From positions 55,240 through 119,239 of the forward strand of contig JAFQIE010000021.1 of NCBI GenBank assembly GCA_017397645.1: DNA of 64,000 bases. The letters are read 5' to 3'. The stretch is from Lachnospiraceae bacterium (GTDB taxonomy: Bacteria > Bacillota > Clostridia > Lachnospirales > Lachnospiraceae). The first letter of the stretch is position 1; every line of letters starts with the position of its first letter. Made by a program: the position numbers and the translations under genes. Shown one piece after another: positions 45,577 through 54,207 of this stretch. The notes beneath the pieces are model-generated. The model was not told the DNA's origin and did not search any database. It worked only from the letters and a program-made list of their open reading frames with translations.

Positions 45577-45615
45577 TTTTTGCTATCCTGTGAATTATCT
45601 ATACTTTAGCAAAAA
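45577..45615. promoter_or_regulatory. Inverted repeat, candidate operator before the redox genes
   Basis: TTTTTGCTA (45577-45585) and TAGCAAAAA (45607-45615) are perfect 9-base arms 21 bases apart. They lie in the 103-base gap between the AraC gene and the old yellow enzyme gene. A weak promoter (TTCACA, 17 bases, TATGCT) overlaps on the minus strand. The centre-to-centre distance of 30 bases (about three helical turns) suits a dimeric regulator. Confidence 0.45.
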
Positions 45616-45638
45616 TATATATTTCTGTACATTTACCA

Positions 45639-46490
45639 CTATGCGGAAAACTTCTTTCGATATTGCAATGGTGTGATATCCTCTTTTTTCTTAAATATTT
45701 GCACGAAATTATTTACATTCATGTATCCCACCGCTCCGGCAATTTCCTCCACAGATTTGTGGGTGGTAACCAGCATTTTCTTGGCTTCCAGAATACGGAT
45801 TCCGATGAGATAGTCTTTAAAAGATATTCCCACACACTCCTTGAATGCCAAAGACAGGCCATGACTGCTGATGAAATTTTGCGTAGCCAGACTTTCCAGT
45901 GAAATCCTCTCACTGAAATGCTCATTGATATATTTTTGGGCATTAATCACCGCCAACGATGCCTGGGTGAGCTTCCCTTGAAACATTTCCGGATGTGTGC
46001 GATACAAGTCAATCAAAATCGCCACTACCACAGAAGCGCTTCTGGAAATATAAAACGCGTCTTTGTTGCGATTCTCACGCTCCAAACGCTCAAACAACGG
46101 AAGGAGCATATTATACGCCTGACTGCTCAGGGAAATCACATGGGGGAATCGTTTGGAACTCTGTACAAAGATAGCCGCCAGCTCCACATCCCTAATATTG
46201 GATAAAATTAAATCGCTGGACATAGTTACCACATAACGGCAATAAACGTCCGTTTCAATCTGAAAATAATGCTTCTCATAGGGGCTGATAAAAATCAGCG
46301 ATTTCTCTTGGATGGGATACGCCTTATGATTGATGGTAGCCGTGCCTTTACCACCGGTCACCAAAATCATCTCATATTCGAAATGTGCTTCCGGTTCGGC
46401 AAGCATCACCGGCTCACCTGCAGAAAATGACTTTAGATTTTTTTCGTTAGAATAAAAGCAACTAATTGCCGGAAGATGAAAATAATCCAT
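45639..46490 (-). CDS. AraC-family transcriptional regulator
   Basis: This 283-residue regulator has an N-terminal cupin ligand-binding part (about residues 15-110, with HFEYEMILVTGGKGTATIN and ISPYEKHYFQIE). The C-terminal double helix-turn-helix spans about 180-282 (ISLESLATQNFISSHGLSLAF; EEIAGAVGYMNVNNFVQIFKK; DITPLQYRKKF). It lies upstream of, and reads toward, the old yellow enzyme/SDR/flavoprotein genes. It is therefore the probable local activator, with the inverted repeat at 45577-45615 as a candidate site. The inducer is unknown but may be the substrate of those enzymes. Confidence 0.94.
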   Translation of the reverse strand: MDYFHLPAISCFYSNEKNLKSFSAGEPVMLAEPEAHFEYEMILVTGGKGTATINHKAYPIQEKSLIFISPYEKHYFQIETDVYCRYVVTMSSDLILSNIRDVELAAIFVQSSKRFPHVISLSSQAYNMLLPLFERLERENRNKDAFYISRSASVVVAILIDLYRTHPEMFQGKLTQASLAVINAQKYINEHFSERISLESLATQNFISSHGLSLAFKECVGISFKDYLIGIRILEAKKMLVTTHKSVEEIAGAVGYMNVNNFVQIFKKKEDITPLQYRKKFSA

Positions 46491-46515
46491 AGGGTCCTCC
46501 TCTTTTGTCTATCAA

Positions 46516-47787
46516 TTACTCCTTTGCAGGCTGTAGCACCGCCGCCACAACCGCCAAAACCACAATGGCAAAATTACGACAGGTGTACGCCCAATGCTCC
46601 TGGGAATGATTCTGCATGACAAACCACCATACAAAGGGTAACACCGCAACACCCAGTAACACGCTCATCTGTTGCAATTTGGCTATAAATTGCAATTTAG
46701 TTTTCAACCATGTCCGTTCACGCCTTGCCAGGAACCAGATCAGGCACACCAAAACAGCCAACATAAATAATACAAAACTCAAATTCATAAATGGTGCCAG
46801 ATTGCTCTGTACCACTTGGACAAATCCTCCGAATCTTCCGCTTCCTTCGGCGCTGCCCGCGCGGGTAAAAATGGTCGCAAACGCATCTGAAACAGTGCTG
46901 CCTCCGGTCATCAAATCGGACAAAATCCATTTGCTTCCCCACATCACAGCATAACCAACGCCCCACTCCAGCAGACACGCAAATGCCATTTTCCACTTGT
47001 TCTTTACGCCACTCTCGCTTATGTACAGACACGCGCACAGGGGGAAACATAGAGTCACCAAAGGATAGGTTAGAAAATCAAAATACGCCGTAGCAATTCC
47101 CGTCGCCAAAAACCATAATGGCCAATACTCTTTTTTCTTCATCAAGAGCACGCCCAATACGGACCCAAAAGCGATATAGAAACAGATACTCAAGGATAAG
47201 GAGGCAAAACTGGTGCCATAGTACAAAAACGGCAAAGCTGCTAAATACGCCACTCCCAAGCCAATTTTTTTCGTGTATCCGCATATCAGAAGCACTGCCC
47301 CCAACAGTACCATCATTCCCATCACATTCATCATGCGAATGCCATTTAAAGAAGTCAACATCAACAGTGGTTTCAGCAGCACAAGATACCCGTGCCAATA
47401 TCTGGGATACTGCGCTTCCTTGGGTTGCTGTGCGCCATCCAAATAATCGACCAGGGACTGACCTGCCCACCAGGCATCGCCCCCTTCCGGACAACTCTCA
47501 CTGCGGTACATTCTCATAGACTGCTCCAAAGCAGAATGCTCTTCGCTTTTATATATGGCATGATGTAACATCAGGCAATCCGTAAAACTACCTGTCATAG
47601 TGGATTCATATCCATCTATTACAAGCTGGTCTTCGAACTCTGCCAGAATAGTGTCCTTGGACCAATACACATTTTCCTGCATTTTATCTGTAGGCAAAAG
47701 ATGTACCAGCAAAAGGAGCAAAAATCCTGCCACAACGGAAGCACCCAATATCCATACATTTTTCCATAACATTTTTTTCATGTCCAT
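46516..47787 (-). CDS. Polytopic membrane protein of unknown function
   Basis: This 423-residue protein has an N-terminal membrane helix (12-30), an extracytoplasmic domain (about 35-135, with WSKDTILAEFEDQLVIDG and an acidic EGGDAWWAGQSL segment) and about ten further helices. The arrangement of one helix, an exposed loop and many helices recalls bacterial GT-C-type glycosyltransferases or polymerases, but no catalytic DxD-type motif is clear. I do not recognise the family. It has the same orientation as the AraC gene 25 bases downstream and the trkH gene runs the other side of it (28 bases upstream). Co-transcription with the trk genes is possible. Confidence 0.7.
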   Translation of the reverse strand: MDMKKMLWKNVWILGASVVAGFLLLLLVHLLPTDKMQENVYWSKDTILAEFEDQLVIDGYESTMTGSFTDCLMLHHAIYKSEEHSALEQSMRMYRSESCPEGGDAWWAGQSLVDYLDGAQQPKEAQYPRYWHGYLVLLKPLLMLTSLNGIRMMNVMGMMVLLGAVLLICGYTKKIGLGVAYLAALPFLYYGTSFASLSLSICFYIAFGSVLGVLLMKKKEYWPLWFLATGIATAYFDFLTYPLVTLCFPLCACLYISESGVKNKWKMAFACLLEWGVGYAVMWGSKWILSDLMTGGSTVSDAFATIFTRAGSAEGSGRFGGFVQVVQSNLAPFMNLSFVLFMLAVLVCLIWFLARRERTWLKTKLQFIAKLQQMSVLLGVAVLPFVWWFVMQNHSQEHWAYTCRNFAIVVLAVVAAVLQPAKE

Positions 47788-47815
47788 AACCTCTCGTTTG
47801 GTATGCTCCCAAAAT

Positions 47816-49270
47816 CTACTTACGTCTCCAAGTGGATCTGGAAATTAGTATCAATATTGGAAAGATTTCCAATCTCCCAACCAGCATGTCTACAATCAGC
47901 ACGAGTTTCGACAAAATACTATATCCACCATAATTTCCGGTAGGTCCAACCAATCCAAATCCGGGACCCACATTATTTACGCATGCCATAACAGCAGAAA
48001 TATTAGTGGTAAGATCATATCCATCTACCGAAATCAGGAAAAAACTGGATGCAATAATCAACACATACAGCACCAAATAACTGCTAATATTATCCAGCAC
48101 TTTTTCCCCTACGGCATGTCCGTTACAGCGTACTGCCTGCACCTTTTGAGGACGCACTACCTTACGGATGCTTCTTCTTGCATTTTTCATTAAAAGCAGT
48201 ACTCTGGAGCATTTGAAACCACCTGCTGTACTTCCGGCACAGGCACCTATGGCCATTAGACATAACAGCACTGCCTTTGAAAACTCCGGCCACTGTGCAA
48301 AATCCGTGGTAGCAAATCCCGTTGTCGTAATGATACTGGACACCTGAAAAAGCGCATGTCTTAGAGTCTCTCCAAAACCATCATAGACTCCGCGCAAATT
48401 CCAAACAATCAGACATACCGCTATCAGTACGCAACCTAAATACATCCGCAGTTCCTCTTCTTTGAAAAATTCCCTGAACCGCTTCATCATCAACAAATAA
48501 TAAAAAGAGAAATTTACACCAAACAGCAACATAAAAATGCTGGTTACATTCTGAATATAGGGGCTATATCCCGCCAAGCTATCATTTGCCACTCCAAACC
48601 CGCCGGTTCCTGCCGTGCCGAACGCTGTACAAAGTGCCTCAAACACAGGCATTTCACCGAGTAGAAGAAATACCACATTAAGCGCTGTCAAAGCAATATA
48701 CATCCAATACAAAATAGAGGCTGTGGTCTTCATCTTGGGAGTCAGTTTACCCACATTGGGTCCGGCGCTTTCCGCACGGAGCAGGTGCATGGTAAATCCG
48801 GTTTCACTACCGCCGACGGAAGTAATGGCCAATACAAATACCAGCACTCCCATTCCGCCAATCCAGTGACTGAAACTTCTCCAATATAAAAGTCCTTTGG
48901 ACATATCTTCAACGGATGATAAAATGGAGGCTCCGGTGGTGGTAAAGCCTGAAACCGTCTCAAATAATGCGTCCACAAAAGAAGGAATTTCGCGCGATAT
49001 ATAAAAAGGCAAACATCCTAATACACTTAATAATATCCAGCTAAAGCCGACGCAAACCATGCCTTCTTTGGCGTAGAATCTGCGTTCCGATTTATTGCCA
49101 TACAGAGAACATAACAGCGACAGCAACAGAATTACACCAATGCTCCACGCGAATCCTTTTACCGACATTGTCTCTTTTTGAAAAACGCTGATGCCAAGGG
49201 CGGGAAGCATAAACAACCCTTCCATCATAAGAATTTTTCCGATAAATTTTGACATCATTCTATAATTCAT
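47816..49270 (-). CDS. trkH: TrkH-family potassium uptake protein
   Basis: This 484-residue membrane subunit of a K+ transporter has four M1-P-M2 repeats. Selectivity-filter-like P-loops can be seen as TTTGASIL, GTAGTGGFG, TTGFATTDF and NNVGPGFG. The pore-gating loop contains GACAGSTAGGFKCSR. The gene follows trkA by 13 bases on the same strand, so channel and regulator are co-made. Trk systems import K+ and hold turgor and pH. The second TrkH at 52149-53501 is only distantly similar. Confidence 0.95.
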   Translation of the reverse strand: MNYRMMSKFIGKILMMEGLFMLPALGISVFQKETMSVKGFAWSIGVILLLSLLCSLYGNKSERRFYAKEGMVCVGFSWILLSVLGCLPFYISREIPSFVDALFETVSGFTTTGASILSSVEDMSKGLLYWRSFSHWIGGMGVLVFVLAITSVGGSETGFTMHLLRAESAGPNVGKLTPKMKTTASILYWMYIALTALNVVFLLLGEMPVFEALCTAFGTAGTGGFGVANDSLAGYSPYIQNVTSIFMLLFGVNFSFYYLLMMKRFREFFKEEELRMYLGCVLIAVCLIVWNLRGVYDGFGETLRHALFQVSSIITTTGFATTDFAQWPEFSKAVLLCLMAIGACAGSTAGGFKCSRVLLLMKNARRSIRKVVRPQKVQAVRCNGHAVGEKVLDNISSYLVLYVLIIASSFFLISVDGYDLTTNISAVMACVNNVGPGFGLVGPTGNYGGYSILSKLVLIVDMLVGRLEIFPILILISRSTWRRK

Positions 49271-49283
49271 ACAAAATCACCAT

Positions 49284-50642
49284 CTATTCAAATATTTCAT
49301 TTAAATGATATATTGTTTTGTCCTTGTCTGTCACAACCACCAGCGTATCTCCCACAGCATAACTGGAACCACCATGGGCGATATCGATTTGGGCCCCCTT
49401 TGCAATGGAAGCAATCAAAACACCTTTTTTCAATTTAATATCCTTCAGAGGCACACCACAGTGCGGCGTACTAGCCTCCACCACAAACTCCAAGGCCTCC
49501 ATCTGCCCATCTGCAATTCGATGAATGGATTTCGCTGCCCCCACCTGGTTGTTCATGGCACGTACATAACGCACAATACGGTTGCGGCACAGTTCTCCGG
49601 GATTCACCACAGAACCGATGGATAAATCTCCCAGAATACCTGTACTATCCAGCCGGCCCAACTTAGTAATCACCTGCGCAACTCCGCATCGTTCTCCAAA
49701 CAAAGAAACCATCATATTCAACTCGTCCAGTCCGGTCAAAGTAATCAGCGCATCCACATCCTTGATCCCCTGGCTATCTAACAGGAACTGACTGCTGACA
49801 TCGCCATGGGTGATATCCACATCAGGTAATATTGCCGCCAGCTCTTCGCATCTTTCTCTGTCCTTTTCAATGATTTGCAAATTCAATCCATTCTTTTCCA
49901 ATAACTTTACGAGGTAATAGCTTATGCGGCCACCCCCACAAATCATCACGTTTTTCACTTTATGCGTAACGATACCCAGATTTTTCAACAGCACAGCCAA
50001 GGTGTCATTCATTGCTGTGACGAAAATATGATCACCCTCCTGCAGCACAAAACCACCACCGGGTGCCACTGCTTCACCATCTCTAAGCACTGCACATACC
50101 AAGACTTTGCACTTCACCACTTCCTGAATACTGCTCAAGGGCACGTTACAAAGTTTACTGTCTGCATCCACACGCAATTCCACGATTTCAACGCGCCCTT
50201 TTGCAAAAGTATCCCTCTGCAAAAAACCGGGATATTTTAATAAGTTTGCGATTTCAACCGCCGCCTGACGTTCAGGATTTACAATCATAGACAGCGCAAA
50301 CTGACTGCGCATCTCATACACCTGCTGGGTATATTCCGGATTGCGCACCCGCGCAATAGTATGAAGGTTAGGGTTCAGTGTGTGCGCCGTCATACAACAC
50401 AGCAAATTGACCTCATCTGCTTCCGCTACAGCAATAAGCAAATCCGACTCCTTGACTCCCGCATGCATCAATACATCTTTGGACACACAGTTGCCGCTTA
50501 CCACCATAACATCATAACGCTCTTCGCTGTCTTCCAATACCCCTTCTTTATAATCTATGATTGTGATGTCATTCCCCTCAGCTGACAATTGCCTAGCCAG
50601 GGAAGAACCCAATTTACCGTCTCCGGCAATAATTATTCTCAT
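49284..50642 (-). CDS. trkA: Trk system regulatory subunit TrkA, two RCK domains
   Basis: This 452-residue cytoplasmic protein has two Rossmann-type RCK_N domains and two RCK_C domains. The first starts RIIIAGDGKLGSSLARQLS and the second, near residue 225, NVMICGGGRISYYLVKLLE. RCK proteins bind NAD(H) or adenine nucleotides and gate the TrkH channel. Start ATG 50642 has GAGGA seven bases upstream; a TTG two codons earlier lacks this spacing. It forms a two-gene unit with trkH. The double-RCK architecture matches classical TrkA, unlike the single-RCK partner at 53516. Confidence 0.95.
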   Translation of the reverse strand: MRIIIAGDGKLGSSLARQLSAEGNDITIIDYKEGVLEDSEERYDVMVVSGNCVSKDVLMHAGVKESDLLIAVAEADEVNLLCCMTAHTLNPNLHTIARVRNPEYTQQVYEMRSQFALSMIVNPERQAAVEIANLLKYPGFLQRDTFAKGRVEIVELRVDADSKLCNVPLSSIQEVVKCKVLVCAVLRDGEAVAPGGGFVLQEGDHIFVTAMNDTLAVLLKNLGIVTHKVKNVMICGGGRISYYLVKLLEKNGLNLQIIEKDRERCEELAAILPDVDITHGDVSSQFLLDSQGIKDVDALITLTGLDELNMMVSLFGERCGVAQVITKLGRLDSTGILGDLSIGSVVNPGELCRNRIVRYVRAMNNQVGAAKSIHRIADGQMEALEFVVEASTPHCGVPLKDIKLKKGVLIASIAKGAQIDIAHGGSSYAVGDTLVVVTDKDKTIYHLNEIFE

Positions 50643-50704
50643 AATCAATTCCTCTGCTTCTATCTATTTCTTTATTTCACCGATTCGCTTGACAACGCCT
50701 GGCT

Positions 50705-51970
50705 TTACGGGATAATTCTCCGCACCGTAATGTATGGTCTATAGCCTGCCGTACCCACCTTGATACCACCTTGAGGATAGGGCTTACTATTGCTGGCATG
50801 GACAATCAATCCACCACCAATATAGATGGCCACATGGCCTTCATAACAAATAATATCCCCCGGTTCCATCTTGTCATAAGAAACTGCTCGTCCATCATTT
50901 CTTTGAGAAGAAGAACTTCTGGATATTCTGTAGCCAAAATGCAGATACACTTGTTGGGTAAATCCGGAACAATCAATACCATTGGTCAAACTGTTACCGG
51001 CATATTTGTAGGGATTGCCAATGTACTGGCAGGCAAATCTGGCCACCTGTTTACCCAGTTCACTGCCCGATGCGTTGTCAATGACAGAACTGTACTCTGT
51101 GGGCTTGTAATTCTGGTTGGCAGCGTTATTTCCTCCCTGTAGGGAATTCAGTTTTGCTTCCTCCTCTTGAATTCTCTTAACAGCGGCTTCCGCATCCTTT
51201 CTCGCCTTGGCCATCTCCGCTTCAAAATTAGCAGACTGCTTCTTTTTCTTGGCAAGCATACCATCTAATTCTTTCTTTTGAGCTTCGGCCTTAGCCTTTT
51301 CCTCTTCCAACTGCTGCTTATCTGTCTCCAGTGCTTGTTGGGCTTCTTCTAACTGTGCTTTTTCCTCTTCCAGCTGCTGCCATAGAATGGTTGCCTCTTC
51401 TTGAATGCGCAGATATTCTAACAGACGGTCTTTTTCGTAGCTGTATACCCGCTCCACATAATCCATTTGATTCAGGATATCCCTCACTCCTGTTCCCTGC
51501 AATATAGCACCCAGATAAGAAGTGGTACCCTTTTCATACATTGCCCTGGTACTCAGTCGGATACTTTCTCTCTGCTCTAACTCGTTCTCGTGGGCTGCAT
51601 TATACCGGGCCTCCGTTTGCGCTATCTGCTCCCTTTTCACAGTAATCTCCACCTCTTTGGCAGTGATTTGTTCCTGAGTCGCAGCAATCTTTTGCTCCTT
51701 TAACCCAATCTCTGTCATGATATGCAGAATTTCTGCATTTAAATCATCAATCTCTTCCTGCAACAAATCCTGCTGAGTTTCAAGTGCACTGATTTGGTCG
51801 TAAAGTTCCTGCAACTTATTCTTATCCGTCTGAATCTGGCCTTTCAATCCCTCTATGGTGGTAGCATGAACAACACCCGGCAGTTCAGTTTTCGCACAAA
51901 AACAAACTAAGCCGGCGGCAAATACACCACACCCTATGAACTTCATCATTTTATACTTTATTTTACTCAT
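50705..51970 (-). CDS. NlpC/P60 peptidoglycan endopeptidase with long coiled coil
   Basis: This exported protein of about 421 residues has a signal peptide (hydrophobic stretch GCGVFAAGLVCFC), a long Gln/Glu-rich coiled coil (about residues 35-275) and a C-terminal NlpC/P60 domain (about 295-420). The catalytic Cys is in GIDCSGFTQQVY, the His in EGHVAIYIGG, and a later IVHAS completes the site. PcsB/CwlO-like proteins have this layout and are activated by FtsEX at the septum or side wall; no ftsEX gene is adjacent. No clear ribosome site distinguishes ATG 51970 from 51988, so the start is uncertain. It sits between two divergent K+ transport loci. Confidence 0.93.
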   Translation of the reverse strand: MSKIKYKMMKFIGCGVFAAGLVCFCAKTELPGVVHATTIEGLKGQIQTDKNKLQELYDQISALETQQDLLQEEIDDLNAEILHIMTEIGLKEQKIAATQEQITAKEVEITVKREQIAQTEARYNAAHENELEQRESIRLSTRAMYEKGTTSYLGAILQGTGVRDILNQMDYVERVYSYEKDRLLEYLRIQEEATILWQQLEEEKAQLEEAQQALETDKQQLEEEKAKAEAQKKELDGMLAKKKKQSANFEAEMAKARKDAEAAVKRIQEEEAKLNSLQGGNNAANQNYKPTEYSSVIDNASGSELGKQVARFACQYIGNPYKYAGNSLTNGIDCSGFTQQVYLHFGYRISRSSSSQRNDGRAVSYDKMEPGDIICYEGHVAIYIGGGLIVHASNSKPYPQGGIKVGTAGYRPYITVRRIIP

Positions 51971-52080
51971 GGTTATAGAATAACACATATAAAAGAAAAA
52001 CGGAAGAGTATTCCTGACTATATAAATTGATGTTACGATTGATAAAGACTATCAAAACATCCATAATTTATCGCATTGCA

Positions 52081-52109
52081 TTGACAAAAAGTCTAATTTT
52101 TGTTGTAAT
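52081..52109 (+). promoter_or_regulatory. Predicted sigma-A promoter of the second Trk/Ktr operon
   Basis: A perfect TTGACA (52081-52086) and TGTAAT (52104-52109) are 17 bases apart, 40 bases before the transporter start. Confidence 0.75.
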
Positions 52110-52148
52110 AATGCTTAATTAATGCAAGTGTGTGGCAAGAAGGAAAGT

Positions 52149-53501
52149 ATGAAAAGAATAAGATTAACAACGACTCAAATTATTCTGATAAGTTTTCTTT
52201 TGGTGATTTTCACCGGAAGTATTCTTTTGGCAATGCCGATAAGTTCAGCAAACGGGATTGCAGTACCGTATATCGATGCCCTATTCACGGCAACAACTTC
52301 AACCTGCGTTACAGGACTTGTAACGCTTCCAACTTTTTCCACATGGAGTGTTTTTGGACAGGTTGTCATACTGGTACTAATACAGGTTGGCGGACTCGGA
52401 GTAGTCACAATTATGACGGGACTGATGCTCCTTTTGAATAGGAAACTGGGCGTCAGCGACAGACTGCTTATTCAAGATGCTTTTAACCTTAACACCATGG
52501 CCGGACTTGTCAAGTTTGTCAAGAATGTGCTATTTGGTACGCTTATCATCGAGGGAATCGGAGCAATTCTATATATGCTCATTTTCATCCCCGAGTTTGG
52601 CGTCAAAGGCATCTGGATATCCATATTCAATTCCATTTCAGCCTTTTGTAACGCAGGAATTGACATTGTGGCAGAAAACAGCCTGTGCAATTACGCCACG
52701 AACCCTTTGATCAACACTGTAACCTGCGCCCTTATAATTCTCGGAGGCCTCGGGTATATCGTATGGTGGGATTTAATTCGTGTAGTGAAGAGCCGTTCAC
52801 CTAAAAACAAAAAAATATTCAGGCACCTGACCTTGCATAGCAAAATCGCTATTACCGCCACAGCCGGACTCATTGTTTCCGGTGCAATTCTTATATTGGT
52901 TTTTGAATATTATAACCCTATGACGCTCAAAGAGATGGCATTTTTTGATAAAATTCAGATAGCCTTCTTTCAGTCGGTCACCACAAGAACAGCAGGATTT
53001 GCTACAATCCCGCAAGAGAATTTAACAAACGCCTCTGCTACTGTATCCATGGTTTTGATGCTGATTGGTGGTTCACCCGTAGGAACTGCAGGCGGTATGA
53101 AGACAGTAACCATTGCCGTTCTTTTTTGTTCTGCAATGGCAACCATTAGGAATAAAAATAATGCGACCCTGTTCGGTCGCCAAATTGCTGAAAAATCAAT
53201 TAAAAAAGCAGTTGCCGTAGCAACAGCCTTTTTCATCATCTGCACCACCTCAACTGTATTCTTATTGGCAACCAGTGATGCCTCGGTCATTGATGCGGTT
53301 TATGAAGTCGTTAGTGCAACAGCAACTGTTGGTCTTTCAAGAAATTTTACGACAACACTTAATGCAATCGGAAAATTCATTATAATTATAACTATGTATT
53401 TAGGTAGAGTCGGCCCCATATCCCTTGCAATCGCCTTGGGCAGTAAGAATGAAAGTCAAAATGTCATTTCTGAACCGACAGAAGATATAAGTATTGGATA
53501 A
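52149..53501 (+). CDS. TrkH/KtrB-family potassium (or sodium-coupled) channel subunit
   Basis: This 450-residue membrane protein has four M1-P-M2 repeats, with P-loop glycines in STCVTGLVTL, NAGIDIVAEN, RTAGFATIP and ATVGLSRNF. The gating loop holds GGSPVGTAGGMKTVT. The shorter N-terminus and the single-RCK partner gene 14 bases downstream fit the KtrB type. Start ATG 52149 follows AAGGAAAG; the frame opens nine codons earlier without a ribosome site. It is transcribed divergently from the NlpC/P60 gene behind a strong promoter. Ktr systems are usually Na+-dependent K+ importers. Confidence 0.94.
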   Translation: MKRIRLTTTQIILISFLLVIFTGSILLAMPISSANGIAVPYIDALFTATTSTCVTGLVTLPTFSTWSVFGQVVILVLIQVGGLGVVTIMTGLMLLLNRKLGVSDRLLIQDAFNLNTMAGLVKFVKNVLFGTLIIEGIGAILYMLIFIPEFGVKGIWISIFNSISAFCNAGIDIVAENSLCNYATNPLINTVTCALIILGGLGYIVWWDLIRVVKSRSPKNKKIFRHLTLHSKIAITATAGLIVSGAILILVFEYYNPMTLKEMAFFDKIQIAFFQSVTTRTAGFATIPQENLTNASATVSMVLMLIGGSPVGTAGGMKTVTIAVLFCSAMATIRNKNNATLFGRQIAEKSIKKAVAVATAFFIICTTSTVFLLATSDASVIDAVYEVVSATATVGLSRNFTTTLNAIGKFIIIITMYLGRVGPISLAIALGSKNESQNVISEPTEDISIG

Positions 53502-53515
53502 AGGAGTGTAATATT

Positions 53516-54166
53516 ATGAAAACAAAGAAAACATATGCCGTCTTCGGCCTGGGAAGATATGGTATTGCAGTTGCAAAAGAACTTGTGGAGAATGGCATGG
53601 AAGTAATTGCAATAGATGCCGAACAAAAAATTGTGAATGACGTAGCAGCGTATCTGCCGGTTTGTAAATGTGCGGATGTCACAGATCCCGAGGTCATCTC
53701 CCGCCTCGGTATAAGCAACATCGACACAGTAATCATTTGTATGGCAAGTAATCTCGAAGCGAGCGTGATGGCAGTCACACTGTGCAAAGAAGCAGGTGTC
53801 AAAAGAGTGATTGCAAAATGCGCTAATGAAATGCATCAAAAAATATTGCTTCGTGTGGGAGCAGATCAGGTGGTTTTCCCCGAGAACGAGTCCGGCATCC
53901 GCCTTGCCAAGAACCTATTGAGTTCAGGATTTATTGATATGATTTCTCTGTCCAAAGACGTATCTGTGATTGAAATCGACGTCAAAGATGAGTGGTGCGG
54001 TAAAAACTTGATTGAACTGAATCTCCGCCAAAAATATGGACTCAATATTGTCGCTTTCAAAAAAGGAGAAAATGTAAACGTAAATATCAACCCGGAACAG
54101 CCTCTTGAAGCAGAAACCACGCTGATCGTAATTGCTAATATAGCCAAGTTGGGTAAATTGAAATAA
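53516..54166 (+). CDS. KtrA/TrkA-family potassium channel regulator, single RCK
   Basis: This 216-residue regulator has one RCK_N domain beginning YAVFGLGRYGIAVAKELVENG, with the second-strand acid AIDAEQ typical of NAD/ATP-binding RCK. An RCK_C domain follows from about residue 140 (VIEIDVKDEWCGKNLIELNL). Single-RCK proteins form octameric rings beneath KtrB. It lies 14 bases after the channel gene with an AAAGGAG ribosome site, so both are one operon. Confidence 0.95.
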   Translation: MKTKKTYAVFGLGRYGIAVAKELVENGMEVIAIDAEQKIVNDVAAYLPVCKCADVTDPEVISRLGISNIDTVIICMASNLEASVMAVTLCKEAGVKRVIAKCANEMHQKILLRVGADQVVFPENESGIRLAKNLLSSGFIDMISLSKDVSVIEIDVKDEWCGKNLIELNLRQKYGLNIVAFKKGENVNVNINPEQPLEAETTLIVIANIAKLGKLK

Positions 54167-54174
54167 ACTCCCTA

Positions 54175-54193
54175 TGCCGCCCTTGGGGCGGCA
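54175..54193. terminator. GC-rich hairpin between convergent genes
   Basis: TGCCGCCC (54175-54182) and GGGCGGCA (54186-54193) form a perfect 8-bp stem with a three-base loop. No T-tract follows on either strand, so it is only a weak terminator candidate, between the ktr operon and asnS. Confidence 0.35.
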
Positions 54194-54207
54194 ACAAAAA
54201 TCCGAAT

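Noticed and set aside
41326-46490. Calling the redox cluster a bile acid 7-alpha-dehydroxylation (bai) operon
   Set aside because: The old yellow enzyme is far shorter than BaiCD. No CoA ligase, CoA transferase, dehydratase or bile acid transporter gene is present.
54175-54193. Strong intrinsic terminator between ktrA-like gene and asnS
   Set aside because: The hairpin is perfect, but neither side has a T-tract, so it is listed only as a weak candidate.
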